Positions 8,086 through 15,561 of a stretch of DNA of 17,592 nt are shown here, one piece after another (within the stretch, counting starts at the first letter, position 1; each line of letters opens with the position of its first letter). Both the position numbers and the translations under genes were made by a program. Below the pieces are notes generated by a model, which had not been told where the DNA came from, did no database searches, and saw only the letters and a program-made list of their open reading frames with translations. Source of the stretch: HGM13006 sp963649625 (lineage in GTDB: Bacteria > Bacillota > Clostridia > Oscillospirales > Oscillospiraceae); the NCBI GenBank assembly GCA_963649625.1, contig CAVJIP010000193.1:1-17592 (forward strand), given 5' to 3'.

Positions 8086-8132
8086 AAGAAAAGCCCCGAG
8101 GCTTTGCCAACTTCTCAGCAGGGCCTCGGGGC
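8086..8132 (-). terminator. Terminator of the DUF975 gene
   Basis: GCCCCGAGGC (8093-8102) pairs perfectly with GCCTCGGGGC (8123-8132) across a 20-base loop. On the minus strand the stem is followed by TTTTCTT. It lies 28 bases beyond the stop at 8160. Confidence 0.75.
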
Positions 8133-8159
8133 CACGTCATATTTGCCGGAACGGCGGCA

Positions 8160-8981
8160 TCACAGCACTTCTCCTTGGTGGCGCTGCTGATCCAGAAGCT
8201 CCTGGAGCCGGGCCTGCCGCTGGTTAAAGTCCTCCACCATATAGTTATAGCAGTGGGCATAGGTGGCGGTGATATAGGGCAGTTTCCACACGGAGAGAAT
8301 CCCCAGGGTCAAAAGGCACAGCAGGATCCAGGGAATAAAGCTCACATCCAGCAGGAACAGCTCCCAGCGGTGGGTTCCGTTGATGGCCTTTGTTCGGAGC
8401 AGTACCTGACGGATAGAAAGCCCCGGGTCGTCCAGCAGTACATACTCGGACATTCGATAGCGGTAAGACACCACCAGCATAACAGCGGCCATATAGCCCA
8501 GCAGCAGATAGAGCATACCGTTATCGCTGATGGCTCCGGCCATATTCAGAGCTACCAGTACATAGCTCACAGGAATGGAAAAGGCGGTGGCCCACAGGCC
8601 CAGCAGCAGGGAGGTGACTAGATACAAAAGCAGCGTCTTGCCCCAGATGGAAAAGCCGTCCAACAGCACACCCGCAGTAAAGTCCCCCCGGCGGGAGAGC
8701 CGCAGGGACAGGGAGGTGTAGCCCATCCCCAGCAGATGCAGCACCAGCTGGCACACTAGGGAAACTACAAACACCAGAATGTAGGAGCGGCCGGCGGCGG
8801 AAATGCTCTGGCTCAGGGAATGAGCGTTTCCGGCGTTCTGCTGGATGAGCGTCTCCAGGCCAAACTCTCCGCCACCGATGGCCAGGGCGGCCAGGAGATA
8901 TAGGAGCGTTACCCGCTTAGGGTGGGATTGGGTGTCTCGGAGGCATTGTCGGGAGGCGTTTTTCAGGCCGCGGCGATTCAT
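8160..8981 (-). CDS. DUF975-family integral membrane protein
   Basis: A 273-residue membrane protein. After a basic N-terminus (MNRRGLKNASRQCLRDTQSH) there are about five or six hydrophobic segments, near residues 25-42, 68-92, 113-140, 150-172 and 208-235. The end, KLPYITATYAHCYNYMVED, matches my recollection of the conserved C-terminal signature of DUF975 proteins in Firmicutes. Their function is not established. It is monocistronic, with its own promoter and terminator, and diverges from the XRE/TPR regulator gene. The ATG at 8981 has a short ribosome site (GGAG). Confidence 0.75.
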   Translation of the reverse strand: MNRRGLKNASRQCLRDTQSHPKRVTLLYLLAALAIGGGEFGLETLIQQNAGNAHSLSQSISAAGRSYILVFVVSLVCQLVLHLLGMGYTSLSLRLSRRGDFTAGVLLDGFSIWGKTLLLYLVTSLLLGLWATAFSIPVSYVLVALNMAGAISDNGMLYLLLGYMAAVMLVVSYRYRMSEYVLLDDPGLSIRQVLLRTKAINGTHRWELFLLDVSFIPWILLCLLTLGILSVWKLPYITATYAHCYNYMVEDFNQRQARLQELLDQQRHQGEVL

Positions 8982-9032
8982 AGGATCAGCTCCGTTTCGA
9001 TTTGTTGGAAAATGAAAGGGTTCTCTGGTGAA

Positions 9033-9061
9033 ACCCTACCACAGCCAAGGGAAAAAGTCAA
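9033..9061 (-). promoter_or_regulatory. Promoter of the DUF975 gene
   Basis: On the minus strand TTGACT (9056-9061) and TAGGGT (9033-9038) have a 17-base spacer. An imperfect inverted repeat (AGGGTT at 9017-9022 with AACCCT at 9032-9037) overlaps the -10 and could be an operator. Confidence 0.55.
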
Positions 9062-9079
9062 GAACCGGGGAGATTTTCG

Positions 9080-9108
9080 TTGAAAGCTCCGGCAGGGCGT
9101 GATACAAT
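9080..9108 (+). promoter_or_regulatory. Promoter of the XRE/TPR regulator gene
   Basis: TTGAAA (9080-9085) and TACAAT (9103-9108) have a 17-base spacer. Start is expected near 9115, giving a leader of about 65 bases. Confidence 0.7.
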
Positions 9109-9180
9109 AGACGTAAATGAGAGTTACACAGGAGGGTATTCAGATTTACCCTGTAATTTACCATCAAGGAGGCGGGCATT

Positions 9181-10065
9181 ATGACCCTGGGAGAAAAGAT
9201 TAAAACCGCCAGAATCCAGCAGGGCATGACCCAGAAGGAGCTGGTAGGGGACTATATCACCCGGAATATGCTCTCCAAAATTGAGCACGACAGTGCCACC
9301 CCCTCAGTAAAAACCCTGGAATATCTGGCGGAGGCCTTGGGCCTGCCCACCGCCTATCTGATGGCGGGCACCGATGACAGCGAGGTGACGCCGGGGAAAC
9401 TGATCAGCGCCAGGCAGCTGTTCCGGGACGGGGAATATGCGGGCTGTATCAAGGTGCTGGAGGAGCTGGACATGGGGGAGGACTATCGGGAGGAGGCACT
9501 GCTGCTGCTCTCCCGGGCAAAAATCTGCCAGTCCAAGCAGGCCATGGCCAACGGCCGCTATGAGGAGGCCATTCGGCTGGCCCGGGAGGCGGTGGCCCAT
9601 AACGAGGAAACCATGTACCGCTCCGCTGCCTTCCGCACCGAGGGGCTGCTGCTGGTGGCCCGGTGCACCATGGAGCTGGAGGGGGACTTTGACAAGGCCA
9701 TGGACGACTATCAGGCGGCCTATCAGGATCAGGGCCTGGGAGAGTTTTACCGGCTCACCATGGCGGAATACTACATCGGCCAGGGGAACCTGGAGCGAGC
9801 CAAGGAGGAAATGGACAGCATTTCCCGGCTCTCCGAGGCCACCAAGCCTGCCTATCTGATGCTCCAGGGCCGCATGGACATGGAGGACAATCAGTTTGCC
9901 CAGGCGGTCAAGCAGCTGGAGGCGGCAGAACAGCTGGCCCGAACCACCGGCAGCGGCTATTTTCTCTCCAACCTCTACGCCCTGCTGGAGCATTGCTATC
10001 GGGAGATGGACGACATCAAGGGAGCCTATCACTATGCCTCTATGCAGCTTTCCATTAAGGAATAA
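9181..10065 (+). CDS. XRE-family HTH regulator with TPR-like C-terminal domain
   Basis: A 294-residue protein. Residues 4-60 form a Cro/CI-type helix-turn-helix (LGEKIKTARIQQGMTQKELV, then TRNMLSKIEHDSATPSVKTL). The remainder is helical, with repeated pairs rich in Ala, Glu and Leu such as GRYEEAIRLAREAVAHNEET and GDFDKAMDDYQAAYQ, which look like tetratricopeptide repeats. This layout occurs in Rgg/PlcR-like peptide-sensing regulators, so a peptide or protein ligand is possible but not shown. ATG 9181 follows AAGGAGG with good spacing. It diverges from the DUF975 gene; whether it controls that gene is unknown. Confidence 0.82.
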   Translation: MTLGEKIKTARIQQGMTQKELVGDYITRNMLSKIEHDSATPSVKTLEYLAEALGLPTAYLMAGTDDSEVTPGKLISARQLFRDGEYAGCIKVLEELDMGEDYREEALLLLSRAKICQSKQAMANGRYEEAIRLAREAVAHNEETMYRSAAFRTEGLLLVARCTMELEGDFDKAMDDYQAAYQDQGLGEFYRLTMAEYYIGQGNLERAKEEMDSISRLSEATKPAYLMLQGRMDMEDNQFAQAVKQLEAAEQLARTTGSGYFLSNLYALLEHCYREMDDIKGAYHYASMQLSIKE

Positions 10066-10078
10066 AGGAACATCCACC

Positions 10079-10114
10079 GTGCGGAGCCTTGGCCCTCTGG
10101 CTGGGGCTCCGTAC
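10079..10114 (+). terminator. Hairpin after the XRE/TPR gene
   Basis: GTGCGGAGCC (10079-10088) pairs with GGCTCCGTAC (10105-10114) with one mismatch, starting 14 bases after the stop. There is no U-tract, so this is a weak terminator call. Confidence 0.5.
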
Positions 10115-10156
10115 ATTATGGGAATGTCCCATGATTCGGCAAGATTCTGGTGTTAT

Positions 10157-10326
10157 CCTAAGGCAACACCGCACAATTGCGCCATAGGTCTTTGGCGGTT
10201 CTTTTGCCTCACAAATTCCCTGGGAAAACTTGAAATACACACAGTATTCCTGTGTTTTTCCAACAAATTTGTGACGCAAAATTCCACGCCAAATTTCCTC
10301 GCCGAATTATGCGGTATTGCCCTAAG
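10157..10326. mobile_element. MITE-like fold-back element, about 170 bases
   Basis: The ends are imperfect inverted repeats: 10157-10178 matches the reverse complement of 10305-10326 at 18 of 22 positions, and all four differences are transitions. Inner arms also pair: TCACAAATT (10209-10217) with AATTTGTGA (10266-10274), GGAAAA (10223-10228) with TTTTCC (10256-10261), and an apical hairpin ACACAG/CTGTGT (10239-10255). It encodes no protein. The ends abut TA dinucleotides, so a TA target-site duplication is possible. It fits a non-autonomous element or a repeated structured unit; copies elsewhere in the genome cannot be seen from here. Confidence 0.65.
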
Positions 10327-10347
10327 AAAAAATTTAGAAATCCATGC

Positions 10348-10376
10348 TTGCAAATTCCGAAGGAGTGGCGTATACT
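10348..10376 (+). promoter_or_regulatory. Promoter of the repeat-linker lipoprotein gene
   Basis: TTGCAA (10348-10353) and TATACT (10371-10376) have a 17-base spacer, starting 22 bases after the end of the fold-back element. Confidence 0.65.
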
Positions 10377-10383
10377 AAGGCCC

Positions 10384-10434
10384 GGTAAAAAATCGGATGG
10401 TTTTTACCCAGCAAAGGAGTGCTTCGGTCACTCC
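10384..10434 (+). other. Structured 5' leader with two hairpins
   Basis: GGTAAAAA (10384-10391) pairs with TTTTTACC (10401-10408). Then GGAGTG (10416-10421) pairs with CACTCC (10429-10434) around CTTCGGT. Both lie between the predicted transcription start and the ribosome site at 10448-10453. I do not recognise a known riboswitch. They may stabilise the transcript or act in translation control. Confidence 0.45.
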
Positions 10435-10460
10435 AAAGCCCAACCCTAGGAGGAATAACT

Positions 10461-11315
10461 ATGCAAAAACTAAAACGGCTTCTGCCTATGACCCTGTGTG
10501 CGGCCCTGCTTCTGTCCGGCTGCGGCACTGCCCAGGCAGAGCCTACCGCCACCGCCGGGGCCACTGCTGCGGCCACCGCCACGGCAGAGCCCACCGCTGC
10601 GCCCACTGCCACCCCGGAGGCTGCCACGGAGCCTGCGGCCACTGAGGCTCCCTCCGCCCTGGAGACGACCCCCTCTGCCGCCGCCACAGAGGCTCCGGCG
10701 CAGGTCAGCGAGGCCGGGGAGGCCGCCGACGGCCTGACCATCTATGCCCAGCAGATCGCCCGGTACACCACCGCCCTTTCTGAGGCCTGGACTACAGAGC
10801 AGTATTACGACAACGACATGAGCGAGGTGGCAGAGACCTACGCTGAGGGCGACGGTCTGGAGAATGTGGGTGTGGCCTTCCCGGATCTGGACAACGACGG
10901 CCAGCCGGAGTTGGTGATCGGCACCATCTACAACCAGGACAACGACCCGGTGGTCTTTGAGATCTGGACGACGGTGGACGGCATACCCACTCTGGTGGCC
11001 CAGAGCCATTCCCGCTCCCGGTGGTTCCTGGATCTGGACGAGGCCGGGGCGTGGTTCCTGGACAACGAGGCCTCCAACAGTGCCTTTAGCAGCGGGTACT
11101 ATTATTACACCCTCTTTGAGGGCACCCTGTCCCTGGCCCAGGGAATCGTCTACGATGGAAACGCCGACCCGGAGGCCCCCTGGTATATGACCGATGATGA
11201 GGACTGGGACGTTTCCAACGATACCTCCATTGACGAGGAAACCTTTAATAATATCCAAAGCTCCCACGCCAATCGCTATCAGCACTTTGACTTCACGCCC
11301 CTGTCCGGGGTGTGA
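10461..11315 (+). CDS. Lipoprotein with Thr/Ala/Pro/Glu-rich linker, unknown function
   Basis: A 284-residue predicted lipoprotein. ATG 10461 is chosen over an upstream in-frame ATG because it follows AGGAGG (10448-10453) and opens the signal sequence MQKLKRLLPMTLCAALLLSG, with lipobox LSGC and C21. Residues 23 to about 85 are a low-complexity Ala/Thr/Pro/Glu spacer, typical of a wall-spanning tether. The folded part begins near residue 90. It includes VAFPDLDNDGQPELVIG, an Asp-rich loop like those in FG-GAP or EF-hand-like calcium sites, and many aromatic and acidic residues. The function is unknown. It appears monocistronic. Confidence 0.75.
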   Translation: MQKLKRLLPMTLCAALLLSGCGTAQAEPTATAGATAAATATAEPTAAPTATPEAATEPAATEAPSALETTPSAAATEAPAQVSEAGEAADGLTIYAQQIARYTTALSEAWTTEQYYDNDMSEVAETYAEGDGLENVGVAFPDLDNDGQPELVIGTIYNQDNDPVVFEIWTTVDGIPTLVAQSHSRSRWFLDLDEAGAWFLDNEASNSAFSSGYYYYTLFEGTLSLAQGIVYDGNADPEAPWYMTDDEDWDVSNDTSIDEETFNNIQSSHANRYQHFDFTPLSGV

Positions 11316-11325
11316 TAGGCTGGTG

Positions 11326-11361
11326 GCTGCCCCGGGCGGGTCAACCCCACCTTGGGGCAGC
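11326..11361 (+). terminator. Hairpin after the lipoprotein gene
   Basis: GCTGCCCC (11326-11333) pairs with GGGGCAGC (11354-11361). The following TGTCCCTCTT is only weakly U-rich, so this is a tentative terminator. Confidence 0.45.
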
Positions 11362-11403
11362 TGTCCCTCTTCGGCGGAAAAACAGAAATCCACGAAAAAG
11401 TGC

Positions 11404-11432
11404 TTGACAAACTTCGCCTCAATGGATATAAT
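11404..11432 (+). promoter_or_regulatory. Consensus promoter of the tRNA operon
   Basis: TTGACA (11404-11409) and TATAAT (11427-11432) with a 17-base spacer are a perfect sigma-A consensus, as expected for stable RNA. It lies 23 bases before the first tRNA. Confidence 0.92.
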
Positions 11433-11455
11433 ATCTATCGTGCTCTGTGAGATGT

Positions 11456-11531
11456 GCTGGTATAGCTCAGTTGGTAGAGCAGCTGATTTGTAATCAGCAG
11501 GTCGGGGGTTCGAGTCCGTCTACCAGCTCCA
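11456..11531 (+). tRNA. tRNA-Thr(UGU)
   Basis: A 76-base tRNA including an encoded CCA end. Acceptor GCTGGTA pairs with TACCAGC, with T as discriminator. The D-loop region AGCTCAGTTGGTAGAGC and T-arm GGGGGTTCGAGTCCGTC are typical. The anticodon loop TTTGTAA, closed by GCTGA/TCAGC, carries TGT, which reads ACA and related Thr codons. Confidence 0.97.
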
Positions 11532-11549
11532 CCCTCGCTAATTTCATAT

Positions 11550-11634
11550 GGGGGATTTCCCGAGTGGCCAAAGGGGACAGACTGTAAATCTGCTGGCTTC
11601 GCCTTCGGTGGTTCGAATCCACCATCCCCCACCA
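11550..11634 (+). tRNA. tRNA-Tyr(GUA)
   Basis: An 85-base class II tRNA with a long variable arm (around CTGGCTTCGCCTTCG) and encoded CCA. Acceptor GGGGGAT pairs with ATCCCCC. The anticodon loop CTGTAAA, closed by CAGA/TCTG, carries GTA. It follows tRNA-Thr by 18 bases in the same operon. Its 3' end faces the integrase gene, so it is the likeliest attachment site of the element. Confidence 0.97.
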
Positions 11635-11670
11635 GATCCGCAATCATTTTGATTGCGGATCTTTCGTTAT
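11635..11670 (+). terminator. Terminator of the tRNA operon
   Basis: GATCCGCAATCA (11635-11646) pairs perfectly with TGATTGCGGATC (11650-11661) around a 3-base loop, followed by TTTCGTTATATT. It begins at the base after the tRNA CCA. Confidence 0.88.
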
Positions 11671-11767
11671 ATTGCAGGGAACTTTTGGAATGACGGGGTC
11701 GATTTGGTCTCGCTATTTTTGCGTTTGACCCTTTATTGACCTTTTTTTGTACCAGATCATAAAGAAA

Positions 11768-12940
11768 TTATGACCCAGTAGAACGGAGACCCTGAATATA
11801 TTGCTCCATTCTTTTGGCGCTTTCTCGCTTCATTCCGATGGTGGCGTGGGCATAGGTGCCAAGGGTGAAGGCGGCGGTGGCGTGCCCCAGATTTTCTTGT
11901 ACGGTTTTGATATCATCGCCAGCTTTCAAGCTATTGACGGCATATGTATGGCGAAGATCATGAAAACGCATAGAGCCAAGGCCGATTTTTTCCATGATCT
12001 TTTTATAATTGCGGTAAACTGCTTGATTGGCGATGAATCGCCCATATTCATTGGTGAACACCAGATTATCATCGTTATGGAATGCCTCGCCCAGCAGCTC
12101 AGCCCACTGTGTCTGCAGGGCTTTTTGACGCCTGAGGACATCCATCACATCGTCTGCTACAGTGAGCATACGGATTCGGTCATTTTTCAAACTGCTGAAA
12201 TGATATTCTTTTTCACCTTTGGCCTTATTATGCTGCTTGTTGATCAGCAACGTACCTCGCTCAAAATCCACACAGTCCCAGGTTAACCCCAGTACTTCAC
12301 CCTGGCGAAGGCCAGTGAATACCGTGACAAAGAGGACGTTTTCGTAGGGATGGCCTTTGATAGCTTCCAGAAACGCTGTCATGTCACTGTCCTCCATGGT
12401 CTGGATCTGGCGCTTTTCTACACGTGGAAGAACTACTGCATCCAATGGATTCTGTTTTATATAGCCCATTTTGATGGCCTGCTCTATGGCCTTGTGAAAC
12501 ACTCCGTGGATATTTTTGATGGATTTTGGGGATAGGTGCTTTTCAAATTGGAGCATATTGTAGACTTGCTGGATCATCTGCGTTGTCAAGCTGGCCATCG
12601 TAATATCGCCCAGATAGGGCTTGATATGGACCCGGATATGTTCCTCGTAGGCGCTTTTTGTTGCGGGCTTCAGATTGCCAGTGTAATCCCGGAACCAGAG
12701 ATCAAGCCACGCACCTAATCGAACCTTGCTGGGTTCCATATAGGTTCCGTTGTCAATCTGAACCACTACGGCAGAGAGCTTTTTACGAACCTCTCCTTGG
12801 GTTCTTCCGTAGGTGGATTTTTGTACTTGCTTTCCGGTCTTTGGATCGAAGCCGAGGGAATAGCGCACTTCCCAGCGGCCATCGGAGCGTTTGCGTATGG
12901 TGCCGCCTCCGCTGGCACCGCTTGTTTTTCGTTTTGTCAA
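11768..12940 (-). CDS. int: Tyrosine recombinase / site-specific integrase
   Basis: A 390-residue integrase. The start is TTG 12940, because an in-frame TGA lies upstream and AGCGAGG precedes it; the nearby ATG is out of frame. The N-terminal AP2-like arm-binding domain (about 12-65) is followed by a SAM-like core-binding domain (about 72-165) and the catalytic domain. The full active-site set is visible: R212 (TGLRQGE), K252 (SSLKNDR), H327 and R330 (HDLRHTYA), H353 (LGHATAAFT) and the nucleophile Y363 (GTYAHA). It is about the length of Tn916/phage-type integrases. It lies beside tRNA-Tyr and follows the DUF6076-like gene by 51 bases, probably in one transcript. It should catalyse integration and, with the excisionase-like protein, excision. 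Confidence 0.96.
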   Translation of the reverse strand: MTKRKTSGASGGGTIRKRSDGRWEVRYSLGFDPKTGKQVQKSTYGRTQGEVRKKLSAVVVQIDNGTYMEPSKVRLGAWLDLWFRDYTGNLKPATKSAYEEHIRVHIKPYLGDITMASLTTQMIQQVYNMLQFEKHLSPKSIKNIHGVFHKAIEQAIKMGYIKQNPLDAVVLPRVEKRQIQTMEDSDMTAFLEAIKGHPYENVLFVTVFTGLRQGEVLGLTWDCVDFERGTLLINKQHNKAKGEKEYHFSSLKNDRIRMLTVADDVMDVLRRQKALQTQWAELLGEAFHNDDNLVFTNEYGRFIANQAVYRNYKKIMEKIGLGSMRFHDLRHTYAVNSLKAGDDIKTVQENLGHATAAFTLGTYAHATIGMKRESAKRMEQYIQGLRSTGS

Positions 12941-12991
12941 AGCATACCTCGCTTTCTTTCAGAGTTTAAATGGCACTGTCAGTCCATTGTT

Positions 12992-14059
12992 TTATAATTT
13001 GTCGCTGTCCAGCCAGGAGACGAAGTCTTGGAGAGACAGCTGCCCGGAAAGGCATAGATCACGCTTCTCACGGGCCTCTTTTGACCAGTCGGAGAATTCC
13101 TCCCTGGTCATGAGCCCATAGCGGATGCGGGCATTATGGGCTTTGTAGGAACGCTTAAATTCCCGCATGGCAGGGTCCTCCGATCTGCGCTTTTCATAAA
13201 GCCGCAGGGAGCCAGCCTCGCGGCAGGTTTTTGTGGAGCCTTGTATAGGCCGATCACAGTAATCGGTCTTGTATGCCCGCTTTGTGGCAAAATAGCGCCC
13301 GCAGTATTTACAGGGTTTCATTTGAAGATGATTTTGCATATAGCGAACCAACAGGAAGTTGATGATATCCTCGATAGATTCACTGGACACAACCTCTGTT
13401 GTAAAAAACGTCTGAGGGTGCGAGAGGTGATCGGATGCAATAGGGCTTTGATCACTTGCGTAGGTGGTGAAGAGCTGGCCACCGCACCAGACCTCCTGGA
13501 GTTCTACGGTTCCATAACGAAGCGGGGGATATGTCTGATTGTCGGAGTGTTGAAGCTCTGTGTACTTCTGAATCAGATCCGTTTGCTGATCGGTGTAAAA
13601 GAGGGCCTGTGCCACGGCAAAGAGCCTTGGCTGGAGCTGCTGAATACAGGCTGCCTGACGCCCTAGGTCCGCTGCTGTGAGGGGTTCACCCCGTTGGTAG
13701 GATAGACGCAGGCGTTCAATGGAAGCGCCCAGAGTGACGAGCAGCGGGCTTTTGTCCAGCCAATATTGAATTGGCGTATGAAGCGAAGGAAAAGAAGCAC
13801 TGTTTCGATTTCTTTTAGAAATGCGTTCCATCCACGATCGAATCTGTGTGAGTTGGTCGTTAAGAAACCCAAGATCTACATAGAGAAAATCCGCCATGGC
13901 TTGTCCCATGGGATACTCACCATGCCAAATCACTGCATAGGGGGTGTTTGTATTTTCTTGATCAACTGTGCGAATTTCAAAGCACTCGGTAGTCCCATCT
14001 GTGTAGGCGGAAAGCCAGACCTTTTTTGATGGGGCAGGGGGGAGATTTCTATCATTCAT
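12992..14059 (-). CDS. DUF6076-like protein with C-terminal zinc-finger motif
   Basis: A 355-residue protein of unknown function. ATG 14059 is preferred to an upstream in-frame start at 14164 because the extra 35 residues would cross the divergent promoter region and CGAGGTG precedes 14059. The N-terminal 250 residues have no motif I can name. From about residue 248 there is a Cys-rich module, KPCKYCGRYFATKRAYKTDY then CDRPIQGSTKTCREA, resembling a CGNR-type zinc-binding site, followed by a strongly basic helical tail. This suggests nucleic-acid binding. From memory it resembles DUF6076 proteins found beside integrases in Clostridia. It is upstream of int in the same direction and may regulate or assist recombination; that is inference. 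Confidence 0.65.
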   Translation of the reverse strand: MNDRNLPPAPSKKVWLSAYTDGTTECFEIRTVDQENTNTPYAVIWHGEYPMGQAMADFLYVDLGFLNDQLTQIRSWMERISKRNRNSASFPSLHTPIQYWLDKSPLLVTLGASIERLRLSYQRGEPLTAADLGRQAACIQQLQPRLFAVAQALFYTDQQTDLIQKYTELQHSDNQTYPPLRYGTVELQEVWCGGQLFTTYASDQSPIASDHLSHPQTFFTTEVVSSESIEDIINFLLVRYMQNHLQMKPCKYCGRYFATKRAYKTDYCDRPIQGSTKTCREAGSLRLYEKRRSEDPAMREFKRSYKAHNARIRYGLMTREEFSDWSKEAREKRDLCLSGQLSLQDFVSWLDSDKL

Positions 14060-14111
14060 CGTATAGCACCTCGTGATAGTTATATTTGTATGTAAAATTA
14101 TTGGTCGGTCT

Positions 14112-14146
14112 ATTGACAAATAGAAAAAAGAAGGTATAATATACCT
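14112..14146 (+). promoter_or_regulatory. Promoter with operator palindrome for the excisionase-rep operon
   Basis: TTGACA (14113-14118) and TATAAT (14135-14140) have a 16-base spacer. The -10 lies inside a perfect 6-3-6 palindrome, AGGTAT-AAT-ATACCT (14132-14146), the expected position for a repressor. ATTGACAA (14112-14119) recurs inverted as TTGTCAAT at 14191-14198, and CGGTCTAT occurs directly at 14106-14113 and 14182-14189. A weaker minus-strand promoter for the DUF6076-int operon (TTGTCA near 14119) may overlap. Confidence 0.72.
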
Positions 14147-14222
14147 CACAAGACGACTTATCATCGATATTGTACACGATGCGGTCTATCTTGTCAATAC
14201 CAAATCAAGGAGGACTCCTAAT

Positions 14223-14429
14223 ATGGATCAACACTACGAAACATGGCCCGTGGTCATGAATGCGCCGCAGCTGGCGGATGCGCTTGGAATTTCAAAGGCG
14301 TATGCTTATCAGCTCTTACATCAGGAGAGCTTTCCGACGCTGAGAATCGGGAGAAGATTGCTGGTGCCCAAGGACAAGCTGCTCCGATGGATCGACCAGA
14401 ATACAGGAGGTGAACGAATTGGAGCATGA
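14223..14429 (+). CDS. xis: Excisionase-like HTH DNA-binding protein
   Basis: A 68-residue MerR/excisionase-type winged helix-turn-helix protein. MNAPQLADALGISKAYAYQL (residues 12-31) is the helix-turn-helix, and FPTLRIGRRLLVPKDKLLRW (37-56) is the wing and following helix of HTH_17 domains. Its size and position near a tyrosine integrase suit a recombination directionality factor, though a regulatory role for the rep gene is possible. ATG 14223 follows AAGGAGG (14208-14214); that ribosome site lies in a short palindrome, AGGAGGACTCCT. The next gene overlaps its end. Confidence 0.82.
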   Translation: MDQHYETWPVVMNAPQLADALGISKAYAYQLLHQESFPTLRIGRRLLVPKDKLLRWIDQNTGGERIGA

Positions 14430-15561
14430 AAAAACGACTGTTCCGATTCCGTCTGTTGGCGCAGATGGGGAACAGCCGCTTATCAAAGAGACTAGAACCA
14501 GTATAGCAGAGAATTCTTCACAAAGCAATGATAAATTTGAGGAACTGTGCCGGAAGCTCCAGCGTATACAGGACCCTAATTATCTACATACCCTGACCTT
14601 AAACGATTTGCTTGACGCAGTCTATACGGGCAGCCCTCCCATTGTGGAGGGACTGCTCTGGCCTGGTACATACCTGTTTGTAGGGGCGCCAAAGGTGGGA
14701 AAGTCCTTTTTGGTGGCGCAGATCGCCTACCATGTGAGCACTGGGGAACCGCTGTGGGATGCTCCTGTGAAGCAGGGGACGGTTTTATATCTGGCTCTGG
14801 AGGATGATTACCGCCGCCTGCAGTCCCGGCTATATAGAATGTACGGTACAGAGGGGACAGAAAGGCTCCATTTTGCGGTTTGCGCAAAACATATAGATGA
14901 TGGCCTGGAGGGGAAACTCCAGCAGTTTGTAAAGGAGCATCCGGATACGAAGCTGATTATCATTGATACTCTGCAAAAGATTCGGGAGGCAAATCAGGAA
15001 CGGTGTAGCTATGCCAATGACTATGCGCTGATTACACGGCTCAAGGAGTTTGCGGCAAACAGACATCTCTGCCTTCTGCTGGTGCATCATACCAGAAAGC
15101 AGCAGGCGGCAGATCAATTTGATATGATCTCCGGTACCAATGGACTTTTGGGAGCGGCAGACGGCGTATTCTTGATGCAGAAGGTGAGCCGGATTAAGCC
15201 CATTGCCATGGTGCCTATTTCCGGGCGGGATCAGCCAGATCAGGTGCTGACGCTGCAGAGAGACCCGGAGACGCTGTGCTGGGATCTGGAGAAGGTTGCA
15301 GCAGAGGACTGGTCGGTTCCTCCAGATCCGGTTCTGGAGCGCATCCACGGCTTCCTACTGATCCAACAGGAGGAAACGTGGCGAGGATCACCCACGCAGC
15401 TTGTAACAGAGCTGCATCTGGAAACCAGCCCCATGAGTTTAACAAAGCGGCTGAATGTCAATGCGGATCGACTGCTGCAAGAATACCATATCCACTACGC
15501 CTGGAATCGCGGGCATGAGGGGAGGATCATTACGCTTCAGCGGATGAAAGAGAAAGCGTGA
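14419..15561 (+). CDS. RepA-like AAA ATPase / replicative helicase-type protein
   Basis: About 380 residues from TTG 14419. That start is chosen because AGGAGG (14405-14410) lies 8 bases upstream; the alternative GTG at 14410 overlaps that ribosome site. Residues 1-50 are a variable polar tail. The RecA-like ATPase core has Walker A GAPKVGKS (about 89-96), VLYLALEDDYRRLQSRL, Walker B KLIIIDTLQKI (about 178-188), LLLVHHTRK and GTNGLLGAADGVFLM, typical of the AAA_25/RepA helicase family. A winged-helix-like C-terminus follows. Such proteins open or unwind replication origins on plasmids, phages and integrative elements. Its start overlaps the excisionase gene by 11 bases, indicating translational coupling. 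A repeat cluster begins at its last codon and may be the origin it acts on. Confidence 0.85.
   Translation: MEHEKTTVPIPSVGADGEQPLIKETRTSIAENSSQSNDKFEELCRKLQRIQDPNYLHTLTLNDLLDAVYTGSPPIVEGLLWPGTYLFVGAPKVGKSFLVAQIAYHVSTGEPLWDAPVKQGTVLYLALEDDYRRLQSRLYRMYGTEGTERLHFAVCAKHIDDGLEGKLQQFVKEHPDTKLIIIDTLQKIREANQERCSYANDYALITRLKEFAANRHLCLLLVHHTRKQQAADQFDMISGTNGLLGAADGVFLMQKVSRIKPIAMVPISGRDQPDQVLTLQRDPETLCWDLEKVAAEDWSVPPDPVLERIHGFLLIQQEETWRGSPTQLVTELHLETSPMSLTKRLNVNADRLLQEYHIHYAWNRGHEGRIITLQRMKEKA

Noticed and set aside
14964..15348. Minus-strand frames within the RepA-like gene
   Set aside because: They have no ribosome site or domain and overlap a clearly conserved ATPase on the other strand.
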